A stretch of 64,000 nt of DNA from the NCBI GenBank assembly GCA_900318255.1, contig ONJX01000005.1, positions 1 through 64,000 on the forward strand. The letters run 5' to 3'. The notes beneath the pieces were generated by a model. The model made no database searches. It saw nothing but the letters and a program-made list of their open reading frames with translations, and was not told where the DNA came from. The position numbers were made by a program, and so were the translations under genes. How positions within the stretch are numbered: the first letter of the stretch is position 1; each line of letters starts with the position of its first letter. The DNA comes from an uncultured Prevotellaceae bacterium (lineage in GTDB: Bacteria; Bacteroidota; Bacteroidia; Bacteroidales; Muribaculaceae). Positions 35,856 through 43,805 of the stretch are shown piece by piece.

Positions 35856-36448
35856 TACATAATACAGTTAATACATATTTTTGTTCATGTACCTATGTTC
35901 TCACCGTTGACGATTTTTCATGGCTTGTCGATTGTGGTGATGTAGAGCCGATATTATCTTTAATTAAGGGAAAAAATCTAATAGGTGTGTTGTTGACTCA
36001 TGCACATTTTGATCATATATATGGGCTAAATGAATTGTTAAAGTTGTTTCCAAATACTTTGGTTTATACTAATGAGAGTGGTAAGGAGGCGTTGCTAGAT
36101 GAACGCAAGAATATGTCGCTTTATCATGAGACGCCTTTTGTTTTTGAGTGTCCCGATAATATTATGGTCGTCAATGATGGTGATGTGATTGTACTATCTG
36201 ATGAATTAAAAGCAAAAGTCATTGCAACGCCAGGTCATCATCCTAGTTGTCTATCATATATTGTGAATGATGCATTTTTCACTGGAGATTCATATATTCC
36301 AGGCACAAAGGTAGTAACAAATCTGCCAAAGGGAAATAAAAAGGAAGCTGAAGAATCGCTTGACAAGATATTGCAGTTAGCAAAAGAATCTACTGTATAT
36401 CCTGGACACCATATCGAAAATAATAATAAAAATACAATATATGTCTAA
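35849..36448 (+). CDS. Metallo-beta-lactamase fold hydrolase
   Basis: 199 aa. Zn ligands are visible: LTHAHFDH (HxHxDH) near residue 51, GHHPSC, FTGDS (Asp) and YPGHH. Glyoxalase II-like subfamily length. At the end of an acyl-ACP module it may hydrolyse a thioester (off-loading or editing). The 3' end is directly followed by the broken DegT copy, which begins within 15 bp of its stop and lacks a start. Confidence 0.84.
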   Translation: MLIHNTVNTYFCSCTYVLTVDDFSWLVDCGDVEPILSLIKGKNLIGVLLTHAHFDHIYGLNELLKLFPNTLVYTNESGKEALLDERKNMSLYHETPFVFECPDNIMVVNDGDVIVLSDELKAKVIATPGHHPSCLSYIVNDAFFTGDSYIPGTKVVTNLPKGNKKEAEESLDKILQLAKESTVYPGHHIENNNKNTIYV

Positions 36449-36460
36449 ACAATAAAGATT

Positions 36461-37489
36461 TGGCTCTGCCTGGCTCACATGAGTGAGGCGGGCGAGGAAA
36501 TGAGATTTATTAAAGAGGCGTTTGACACTAATTGGGTGGTGCCTTTGGGACCTAATGTTAATGGTTTTGAGAAAGACCTTGAGGAGTTTATAAATCATAC
36601 TGATGGAAGAGACGCGCCTGGAAAGCGTGTAATCGCGCTTAGCGCTGGCACGGCGGCGATTCATCTTGCTCTTGTGAATTTGGGTGTTAAGGCTGGTGAT
36701 GAGGTGATTTGTCAGTCTTTTACCTTTGCGGCGAGTGCAAATCCCGTGACTTATCAGGGCGCTACTCCGGTATTTGTTGACAGTGAGCCTGGCACATGGA
36801 ACATGGATCCCAACTTGCTTGAGGATGCTATTAAAGACCGCATTGCTAAAGGTAGGAAGCCTAAAGCTATAATTCCCGTTTACCTATATGGTATGCGACT
36901 ATGGCGTGATGTCGTTCAACGGCAACAAGATGATCACCACCAGTGGCGGCGGAGCTCTCATCTGCCCTGATGAGGAGGCCGCCAAGCGCATCCTCTTCTT
37001 CGCCACTCAAGCTCGCGAACCGTTCCCATACTACCAACATGAGCACATTGGTTTTAACTACCGTATGAGTAATATCTGCGCTGGCATTGGTCGTGGGCAG
37101 ATGACCATAGTTAATGACCATCTTGCCCATCATGTACATACAAAAGACGTTTATCAAGAGGCTTTTGCCGAAATCGATGGAATCGAATTGCATGTGGCTC
37201 CTGAGAAATATATGGAGCCCAACTATTGGTTGAACACCATCACCGTTGCCCCAGATAAGTTTGGCATGGACTATGAGCAGTTGCGCCAGGTTCTTGACAA
37301 AGCCAATATCGAGTCGCGCCCCCTGTGGAAGCCCATGCACATGCAGCCCGTCTTCAAAGACGCTCCAGCCTACGTCAACGGCGTGAGCGAACCCTGTTCA
37401 AGGTGGGCCTGTGCCTACCCAGCGGCCCCATGGTCACCGACGAAGACTTAGCTTATATCGTAGAAACTATCAAGCAAGCCAAGAAATAA
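36461..37489 (+). pseudogene. Broken copy of the DegT sugar aminotransferase
   Basis: Same gene as 25429-26592 by eye, protein and DNA. The copy begins at KIWLCLAHMSE without an in-frame start, runs to IIPVYLYGM, and then lacks 116 bp present in the intact copy (equivalent to 25883-25998). The loss is out of frame and flanked by a shared GC in both copies. The frame resumes at YGVMSFNGNKM, then a one-base loss near 37391 breaks it again before the end. The active-site Lys survives but the protein cannot be made in full. Confidence 0.88.
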
Positions 37490-38488
37490 GTGCACAAAAC
37501 TGAATCAACCACGATTTCAATAATTGTCCCTGTCTATAACGTTGAGCGATACATTCCTATGTGCCTGGAAAGTATCATTCAGCAGCATTTGTTGGACTAT
37601 GAGGTCATCATGGTGGATGATGGATCAACCGACGGATCGGGGGCAATATGTGATGAATTTGCTGAACGTTATCCTCAGTTCAGGGTAATTCATAAGGAGA
37701 ATGGCGGTGTGTCTGCTGCTCGCAACCGTGGGATTGAGGAGGCTAATGGTGAGTACATCTTGTTCCTCGACTCAGATGACTTCCTTGTTCCTGATGCCAT
37801 TAAGCCTTTGCTTGAACTTGCCCGGGATAATGAGCTTGATGTGCTTGGCTATAACTATACCAATGTCCCAGAAGGTGCAACTGAGGCACCTCCCATAAGC
37901 AACAAATTAGAACCTCTTGAAATTATGAATGGAGTTAAGTATGTAGAAAAATATAATTTCGTTACTGGTTGTGTTGTTTATATTGTAAGACGCGAACATC
38001 TGGTCAAGAATAACATAAAATTTACCGTTGGCCACATGCTTGAGGATGCAGGCTTTAGCATGAGGGTCTATCTTCTTGCAGAGCGATTGGCACAAGCAAA
38101 CTGTGTGGCCTATTGCTACCGCTATTGCCCAACTAGTATCACTCACAATTTGAGCGAAGCACATCAGAGGAAAATCCTTAACGATTATATAAACGCAGCC
38201 AACGAAATCAACGAAATAACAATGATAAAGTGCGATGAGATGCCTGTTCAGTGCTATGATCGTTGTCGCACTCGTCGTGACAGTTTTGTACTCTTCGGTG
38301 CTGTCCGGGCTTTCAAGCTCGGTAAAGTGAAAGAATATCTGCAGAAAGCAAAAGAACAAGAATTATATCCAATCAAAAGGCTTAGCGAGGTTGACTATCC
38401 AGGCTTCAAGTTCAAACTACTTCACTGGTTCGTGTCAAAGCCCTGGTTATGGAATGCGCTAAGTAAGATTTATAAAATAGTGAAATAA
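37490..38488 (+). CDS. Glycosyltransferase family 2
   Basis: 332 aa; a GTG at 37490 immediately after the stop of the DegT pseudogene is the only start that keeps the conserved opening ISIIVPVYNVERYIPMC. VIMVDDGSTDGSGAICDEF, GVSAARNRGIEEANGEYILF and the DxD-like LDSDDFLVP follow. A typical capsule GT2. Likely cytoplasmic addition of a sugar. Donor unknown. Confidence 0.84.
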   Translation: MHKTESTTISIIVPVYNVERYIPMCLESIIQQHLLDYEVIMVDDGSTDGSGAICDEFAERYPQFRVIHKENGGVSAARNRGIEEANGEYILFLDSDDFLVPDAIKPLLELARDNELDVLGYNYTNVPEGATEAPPISNKLEPLEIMNGVKYVEKYNFVTGCVVYIVRREHLVKNNIKFTVGHMLEDAGFSMRVYLLAERLAQANCVAYCYRYCPTSITHNLSEAHQRKILNDYINAANEINEITMIKCDEMPVQCYDRCRTRRDSFVLFGAVRAFKLGKVKEYLQKAKEQELYPIKRLSEVDYPGFKFKLLHWFVSKPWLWNALSKIYKIVK

Positions 38489-38505
38489 AAAATAGATGAT
38501 TAGTT

Positions 38506-39471
38506 GTGAACAACATCCTAATTACTTCGGCTGGCAGGCGCGTCTCGCTTGTCAAAGAATTCCAGCAGACTGCTGCCGAATTTGACAAATCAATAAAAGT
38601 TTTTGCCTCCGACATGAGGCCCGACATGGCTGCGGCGTGCTTCGTGGCCGATAATGCTTTTGTTGTTCCTCCACTGAGCAATGAAGGATATATCGACACA
38701 TTGCTGTCGATTTGCCTCGCCAACAATATTGGCATAGTTATTCCCACTATCGACACAGAATTGCCACTGTTGGCCGCCAACAAGGAGCATTTTGCAAGCC
38801 ATGGCATCAGTATCGTTGTGAGTTCACCTGAGTTTATTGAGAAGTGTTGCGATAAGAGAGAAACGAATAAGATGTTTGAGGAGTACGATATACGCTCTCC
38901 TCGATGTGTTGATCCCGCGCACCCTGAGTTCCCGATGTTTGCCAAGCCCTATGATGGTTCTATGAGCAAGAATCTGCATGTCATCAAGAGTGCTGATGAC
39001 CTGAGCGAGAGCATAATCAACGACCCCAAGCTCATGTTCATGGAGTACATCGACATGAGAGAGTACAGCGAGTTCACAGTAGATATGTATTACGGCCGCG
39101 ACAATCACGTTAAGGCCATCGTGCCACGCGAGCGCATTGAGATTCGCAATGGAGAGATTAGTAAGGGCATAACCCGCAAGAATTACCTGGTTGATTTCCT
39201 GAAAGAACGGATGGAGCATTTGCCTGGAGTGGTAGGAACGGTATGCATCCAGCTCTTTTACCGTCAGAGCGACAATGACATCATTGGTATAGAAGTCAAC
39301 CCTCGTTTTGGCGGTGGCTATCCCATGAGCTTTCTCAGTGGCGCCAACTTTCCCAGAATGATAATCAAAGAATATGTAAATAAACAAACTCTCGATTACC
39401 GCGATGACTGGCATGACAACATGATGATTCTGCGTTATGATGCCGAGGTAATTGTTGAACCTCAAGCTTGA
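38506..39471 (+). CDS. ATP-grasp protein, second in locus
   Basis: 321 aa, GTG start at 38506. An N-terminal pre-grasp domain (NNILITSAGRRVSLVKEF) precedes the ATP-grasp with MFAKPYDGSMSKNLHVIKS near residue 147, YSEFTVDMYY and the metal site EVNPRFGGGYPMSF near residue 267. Related to carbamoyl-phosphate-synthase-like ligases in capsule loci; it is a different subfamily from the one at 21.3 kb. Together with the HAD gene at 40.5 kb it may add a further amino-acid-like group. Substrate unknown. Confidence 0.82.
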   Translation: MNNILITSAGRRVSLVKEFQQTAAEFDKSIKVFASDMRPDMAAACFVADNAFVVPPLSNEGYIDTLLSICLANNIGIVIPTIDTELPLLAANKEHFASHGISIVVSSPEFIEKCCDKRETNKMFEEYDIRSPRCVDPAHPEFPMFAKPYDGSMSKNLHVIKSADDLSESIINDPKLMFMEYIDMREYSEFTVDMYYGRDNHVKAIVPRERIEIRNGEISKGITRKNYLVDFLKERMEHLPGVVGTVCIQLFYRQSDNDIIGIEVNPRFGGGYPMSFLSGANFPRMIIKEYVNKQTLDYRDDWHDNMMILRYDAEVIVEPQA

Positions 39472-39482
39472 TTTACCAAAGT

Positions 39483-40505
39483 ATGCTGTTAAGTATAATC
39501 ATACCATTGTACAATTGTGCCGCCTACGTTGAGCGATGCATTCTATCCATCTATGACCAGGGGCTCAACATTCAAGATTTCGAGGTGATTGCCATCAATG
39601 ATGGCTCTATCGATGGTGGCGAGAAAATTGTTGAGAAACTTGCAAGGACACGCCCCAACCTTATTCTGCTAAATCAAGAGAACAAAGGGGTGTCGGCAGT
39701 ACGCAACCGTGGAGTGGAAGTGGCAAGAGGACGTTATGTGGAATTCCTCGATGCCGACGATTACCTCATTCCATGTGGAATGTCAAGATTGCTTAAAACC
39801 GCAGTAGATAATGATGTTGACATTTTGGTGTTCAAAACGAAGAAGGTAGAAGACACTATCGCACTTGGACTTCCTGAACCCGAAGAAGTTCTTGACAAGA
39901 ATTACAAAGTGTCTCCAGTTTTGACTGGTCCTGAAGCCGAGACATATGAGTCAATGCCAGAGTACGTATTCTCAGTTAATTATCTGTTCGTGAGACGCCA
40001 GATGTATATAGACCACAATCTGCGTTTCGCCACCGACATAGCGTTCGGTGAAGACGGGATTGTATCGATGCAGCTCTTCATCAACGCCAGGCGAGTGATA
40101 GTCACCGACTGTCTAGTTCACCGTTATGTGAAAAGAGGCTCGAGCTTGTGTAACTCTCGGGAGAAGAAGACTCAAGTAAACCGCATAAGATGCTACAAGA
40201 AGGCAGCAATAGAATTTCATCGCATTAACGAGGCCCATAAGGACCGTTCTTTACAAGGATATGACTTGTATCGACAGCGCATAAATCTTTTCATTTTCTT
40301 CTATCTCTATGGAGCCATGAAGGACGATATTCCAAATTCCGAGCTGAAAGCCGGAATAAAAGAACTCAGAGAGCATGGTTTATACCCCATTGGCACATTT
40401 GAGCGTTTCGGCTACAGCGGTTTTAAAAATAAGTGCCTGATAGCTTTCTGCAACACAGGTTGGCTTTTCATATTGACCCACAGGATTCTACACCTATTTA
40501 GATGA
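39483..40505 (+). CDS. Glycosyltransferase family 2
   Basis: 340 aa from the ATG at 39483, because the conserved opening MLLSIIIPLYNCAAYVER then begins at residue 1. DFEVIAINDGSIDGGEKIV, KGVSAVRNRGVEVARGRYVEF, and FLDADDYLIPCG follow. Overlaps the HAD gene by 4 bp. The C-terminal part contains GFKNKCLIAFCNTGWLF, a hydrophobic end seen in membrane-associated GT2. Donor unknown. Confidence 0.85.
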   Translation: MLLSIIIPLYNCAAYVERCILSIYDQGLNIQDFEVIAINDGSIDGGEKIVEKLARTRPNLILLNQENKGVSAVRNRGVEVARGRYVEFLDADDYLIPCGMSRLLKTAVDNDVDILVFKTKKVEDTIALGLPEPEEVLDKNYKVSPVLTGPEAETYESMPEYVFSVNYLFVRRQMYIDHNLRFATDIAFGEDGIVSMQLFINARRVIVTDCLVHRYVKRGSSLCNSREKKTQVNRIRCYKKAAIEFHRINEAHKDRSLQGYDLYRQRINLFIFFYLYGAMKDDIPNSELKAGIKELREHGLYPIGTFERFGYSGFKNKCLIAFCNTGWLFILTHRILHLFR

Positions 40506-41140
40506 AAGTCATAGTTTTTGACCTTGATGACACGCTTTACAAGGAGATAGATTTCTTAAAGTCAGCATATCGTGAGATTGTTGAGGCCATTGGCCATCCC
40601 GAGGCATTTGACTTTATGCTCGACTGTTATTTCCTTGGAGAGAATGCGTTTCAGTGTGTGATTGACAAGTACAATCTTTCTTCTACTGTTGAGCAGCTTC
40701 TTGTAATATACCGAAATCACAAGCCCAGCATTTCTTTAGACCCAAGCACTGTGGCCACTCTTGATGTGCTGAAAGCGAGCGGGGCAATAATGTGCCTGCT
40801 CACTGATGGGCGTTCCGTCACACAGCGCAATAAGATTGAGGCACTCGGATTGGCACGTTGGTTCTCGCCTGACGACATCCTCATTTCAGAGGAATTCGGC
40901 CACAGCAAACCATCAATGGAATGTTATCAATATTTCCTTGACCGTTATCCGGACACTGAGTTCGTAGTTATAGGCGACAATCCAGCGAAAGATTTCATCA
41001 CTCCCAATAAACTTGGGTGGACTACTATTTGCTTATGCTCCAATGGACAAAACATTCATGATCAAAATCTTGAAGTTGAAAAGAACTATTTGCCAAAACA
41101 TAGTATTAATAATCTGTCTGAAATAAAAAGATTTTGTTAA
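40502..41140 (+). CDS. HAD superfamily phosphatase
   Basis: 212 aa. DLDDTLYKE (motif I), LLTDGRS (motif II), SKPSMECYQ with Lys (motif III) and VIGDNPAKDF (motif IV). A helical cap lies between residues 15 and 80. It dephosphorylates a small phosphate ester. As the last gene of the polysaccharide operon beside an ATP-grasp gene, it may work with that ligase. Followed by a strong terminator. Confidence 0.85.
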   Translation: MKVIVFDLDDTLYKEIDFLKSAYREIVEAIGHPEAFDFMLDCYFLGENAFQCVIDKYNLSSTVEQLLVIYRNHKPSISLDPSTVATLDVLKASGAIMCLLTDGRSVTQRNKIEALGLARWFSPDDILISEEFGHSKPSMECYQYFLDRYPDTEFVVIGDNPAKDFITPNKLGWTTICLCSNGQNIHDQNLEVEKNYLPKHSINNLSEIKRFC

Positions 41141-41165
41141 TAGATTCGCCTTTACTTTAATTTCG

Positions 41166-41202
41166 CTCGCAATCACGATAAAATGGTTGCGAGTATTTTT
41201 TT
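41166..41202 (+). terminator. Rho-independent terminator of the polysaccharide operon
   Basis: CTCGCAA (41166-41172) pairs with TTGCGAG (41187-41193), extended by a CA/TG pair inside, followed by TATTTTTTT. It is 26 bp past the HAD stop codon and is the clear end of the roughly 36-kb plus-strand gene set. Confidence 0.85.
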
Positions 41203-41237
41203 CTTTAAATCGAATTTCTTAAAAAATCATAAGAATA

Positions 41238-41269
41238 TTTGTACATCTCAATTTTATGATATAATTTTG
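41238..41269 (+). promoter_or_regulatory. Bacteroidetes-type promoter without a following gene
   Basis: TTTG at 41238-41241, 20 bp, then TAATTTTG at 41262-41269, a full match to the TTTG-N19-21-TAnnTTTG consensus. The expected start of RNA is about 41275. The next open reading frame begins at 41723 and has its own perfect promoter, so this one seems to drive a non-coding transcript. Confidence 0.6.
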
Positions 41270-41274
41270 CAATA

Positions 41275-41438
41275 GGTAAGAAAGGCTCTAGTGCTTCAAA
41301 AATAACTTAATTTGCTGATATTTAGCAAGTTGAGTGTTGCTGGCAGTGTTGAGGTGAGCAGTTCGAGTCTGCTATACTCCACAACCAATATTTATATCGA
41401 ATTGAGTATGAGAATTATACTTGATTTGTTGTTTTTTT
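41275..41438 (+). ncRNA. Candidate small RNA with tRNA-like T-arm
   Basis: Directly downstream of a perfect promoter. A hairpin AACTT/TGCT with AGCAAGTT (41304-41331) is followed by a sequence that looks like the 3' part of a tRNA: T-stem AGCAG (41357-41361), loop TTCGAGT, CTGCT, then ATACTCC and A (41374-41381). No matching 5' half or anticodon arm exists. A weak AGTAT/ATACT hairpin and a T-run (to about 41438) could end the RNA. Could also be a tRNA remnant left by integration. Confidence 0.35.
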
Positions 41439-41606
41439 GATCCCCTTAAAACTAACCTATGATTGACCACTCACTTTCCAAAAGAGCACCAATTTTTGCG
41501 TGGGGAAATCTCATATATGTTGTAATAGTAGATGCAAGTGTGAGCATTAATAGTTGAACGGCGACTTCTTTTTTTTTAATTTTTTAGGTATTATATGTGT
41601 AATAGT

Positions 41607-41638
41607 TTTGGCTGATTTTCAGTTTGTTATTATTTTTG
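41607..41638 (+). promoter_or_regulatory. Promoter of the NimA-like gene
   Basis: TTTG at 41607-41610, 20 bp, then TATTTTTG at 41631-41638. The inferred transcript would have a 5' leader of about 78 nt. No other gene lies between it and 41723. Besides this and the candidate RNA, the 580-bp stretch 41141-41722 contains only AT-rich sequence and the operon terminator. Confidence 0.65.
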
Positions 41639-41722
41639 TAATGATAAAAGTCGATTATGGTAAATAGTTAGATGACATTATCATGGTCGTGATTATTAAA
41701 ACATAATAAATAATATATTACT

Positions 41723-42229
41723 ATGGCAACAAAAGCAAATGTGACTATGGAATTCAGACCAATGCGCCGGGGGCGTCAGCAGCTCTCCATTGAGGCTTGC
41801 AATGAAATATTGAGAAATGCTACGTCAGGCACGTTGGCTGTTCTTGGTGACGGTGATTATCCCTATGCTGTGCCCTTGAGCTTCGTCTATGCTGATGGAA
41901 TTATCTATTTCCACAGCGCAAAGAGTGGACACAAGATAGATGCTATTAGAAATCACGACAAGGCATCGTTTTGTGTCATTGAGAAGGATGAAATTCATGG
42001 TGAGGAATATACCACCTATTTTAGTAGTGTTATAGCCTTTGGACGAATAACAATCGTATCCTCTCCCGATGAGAAACTGGAAGGGGCAAAGCTCTTAGGC
42101 CGCAAGTACAATCCTGGCGATGAAACAGGCCTTACGCGCGAACTAGAGAAGGGTCTCGCCCACATGGAGTTGCTACGCCTCGATATTGAGCATCTAACTG
42201 GTAAGCGGGCCGTTGAGCTGCTTAAATGA
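41723..42229 (+). CDS. Pyridoxamine 5'-phosphate oxidase family protein (NimA-like)
   Basis: 168 aa, split-barrel flavoprotein family. MRRGRQQLSIEACNEILRNA, then GTLAVLGDGDYPYAVPLSFVYADGIIYFHSAKSGHKID is the classic pattern of NimA/5-nitroimidazole-reductase-like proteins: a Gly-x-Leu-a strand, a DGDYPYAVPLSF strand and the FHSAKSGHK flavin-contact segment. The physiological substrate is generally unknown; a few relatives inactivate nitroimidazoles, but I see nothing that shows this here. Own promoter upstream. Confidence 0.82.
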   Translation: MATKANVTMEFRPMRRGRQQLSIEACNEILRNATSGTLAVLGDGDYPYAVPLSFVYADGIIYFHSAKSGHKIDAIRNHDKASFCVIEKDEIHGEEYTTYFSSVIAFGRITIVSSPDEKLEGAKLLGRKYNPGDETGLTRELEKGLAHMELLRLDIEHLTGKRAVELLK

Positions 42230-42244
42230 GGTAAAGGCTATTAG

Positions 42245-42330
42245 TTCCTCCACTTTCCACTGGTTGATGGTGCGAATGTCGGGGTTGACGGTCACGCCCA
42301 CTTTCACCTTGCGGCGAGGGTCGTTCCTAT
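42245..42330 (-). pseudogene. Possible coding remnant, unrecognised
   Basis: Read on the minus strand, this GC-rich piece translates as NDPRRKVKVGVTVNPDIRTI and then NQWKVEELIA without a stop, unlike the surrounding AT-rich spacer. There is no start and the frame runs into the 3' end of the NimA-like gene. Apart from this, the terminator below and AT-rich DNA, I see nothing in 42230-42458. Confidence 0.2.
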
Positions 42331-42400
42331 GAAAACATTTTATATCGACCACAAGGATAATGATATATTATTGAAATGCAAAAAATGGATACCAAAAAAC

Positions 42401-42431
42401 AAGGGGGCTGCATCTGTGTGCAAGCCCCCTT
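42401..42431 (-). terminator. Rho-independent terminator of the glycine cleavage operon
   Basis: AAGGGGGCT (42401-42409) pairs perfectly with AGCCCCCTT (42423-42431) around a 13-nt loop. Read on the minus strand it is followed by TTGTTTTTTGG. It lies 28 bp past the lpd stop codon, so it ends the gcvT-lpd transcript. Confidence 0.85.
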
Positions 42432-42458
42432 GATTATAAGGGAAACGACCGTGTGGTT

Positions 42459-43805
42459 TTAGAACTGGCGGGCAGCTGCCATTACAACCTCGCTCAGGGT
42501 GGGGTGGCCGTGGATGGCGCTTGCCATCTGCTTGACGGTCATGCCAGCGTTCATGGCAGTGACAGCTTCCTGGATGAGGTCGGCGGCGTGTGGGCCACAG
42601 ATGTGGCATCCCACTATTGTGAGATCCTCACTGCTGACGATGAGCTTTACCATTCCATCGGTCTCGCCCATAGCCACCGCCTTGCCGTTGCTACGGAAGA
42701 ACGACTTGGCAGTAACTACCTCGATACCTTGATCCTCGCACTGCTGCTCGGTGAGTCCCACCATAGCGAGCTCGGGTGTGGTGAACACGGCACTTGGCAC
42801 TATGTCGAGCTTCACGTTGCTCTTCTCGCCCAGGATATGAGCCAGGGCCACGCTGCCCTGTGCGCTGGCTGCATGAGCGAGCATGCAGCGGCCATTCACG
42901 TCGCCAATGGCATAGATGCCCTCCACGTTGGTCATCATGTTGTCGTTAACCTCGATGCCACGACGGCTGGTTTCAACACCTGCTGCGTCAAGACCATCAG
43001 GCAGAACCGCCTGGCGTCCTACTGACATGAGCACACGCTCAGCTACTAAGCTCTTGGCCTTGCCCTTGTGGTCGAATGTTATCTCAAGCTGTCCGTCATC
43101 GGTCTTGTGGATGCCATTGACAGCGGCTTGCGTGAGTATGTTCACGCCACGCTTGCTCATCACCGTCTTGAGGCGCTTGGCGATGTCTTTGTCGAACGGA
43201 GGCAGAATCTCTTTCATAAATTCTACCACCGTCACCTCAACGCCAAAGCTGCTGAACACGCCGGCAAACTCCATGCCAATCACTCCACCGCCCACGATGC
43301 ACAAGCTCTTGGGTAGCTCTTGCATGGCGAGGATGTCGTCGCTTGTCATCGCCAGGTCGGCACCCTCGATGGGAAGGCCACGGGGAATAGAACCAGTTGC
43401 AATGACGATTGCAGGAGCAGTATATTGCTCGCCGGCAACCTCAATGGTCTTGGCGTCAATAAACTTCGCTTCTCCATTTACTACGGTGATGCCATCGCCA
43501 CCCATGAGCATTGCCACGCCGTCGCGCAGTTGCTTAACTACTTCCTCCTTGCGTGAGAATGCCGCACTGTAGTCAACAGTCACCTCGCCTGTGTTCACGC
43601 CAAACTGTGCAGCCTCGCGCACGGTGTTGATGACCTCGGCATTGCGGCACAGTGCCTTGGTGGGGATGCAACCGCGGTTGAGGCAAGTGCCACCCAGCAT
43701 GTCGCGCTCCACAATCACCACTTGCTTGCCGTGGTGAGCGGCCTCGGCGGCCATCTCATAGCCGCCAGGGCCTGCACCTATAATTATAATATCGGTTGAA
43801 ATCAT
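42459..43805 (-). CDS. lpdA: Dihydrolipoyl dehydrogenase (L-protein)
   Basis: 448 aa flavoprotein disulfide reductase. FAD-binding GAGPGGYEMA, redox-active disulfide in GGTCLNRGCIPTK (Cys-x4-Cys), NAD-binding IVGGGVIGMEFAG, VEGIYAIGDVNG and the C-terminal HGHPTLSEVV with the active-site His-Glu. It reoxidises the lipoyl arm of GcvH. Last gene of the minus-strand operon; overlaps the gcvPB stop by 4 bp. Confidence 0.95.
   Translation of the reverse strand: MISTDIIIIGAGPGGYEMAAEAAHHGKQVVIVERDMLGGTCLNRGCIPTKALCRNAEVINTVREAAQFGVNTGEVTVDYSAAFSRKEEVVKQLRDGVAMLMGGDGITVVNGEAKFIDAKTIEVAGEQYTAPAIVIATGSIPRGLPIEGADLAMTSDDILAMQELPKSLCIVGGGVIGMEFAGVFSSFGVEVTVVEFMKEILPPFDKDIAKRLKTVMSKRGVNILTQAAVNGIHKTDDGQLEITFDHKGKAKSLVAERVLMSVGRQAVLPDGLDAAGVETSRRGIEVNDNMMTNVEGIYAIGDVNGRCMLAHAASAQGSVALAHILGEKSNVKLDIVPSAVFTTPELAMVGLTEQQCEDQGIEVVTAKSFFRSNGKAVAMGETDGMVKLIVSSEDLTIVGCHICGPHAADLIQEAVTAMNAGMTVKQMASAIHGHPTLSEVVMAAARQF

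Noticed and set aside
36888..37451. 187-aa frame as an independent small aminotransferase
   Set aside because: It is the middle and end of the broken DegT copy; it lacks the N-terminal half and an own start region, and shifts frame before its natural end.
42916..43572. 218-aa open frame on the plus strand opposite lpd
   Set aside because: The S/P/T-rich translation is typical of antisense reading and lpd is certain.
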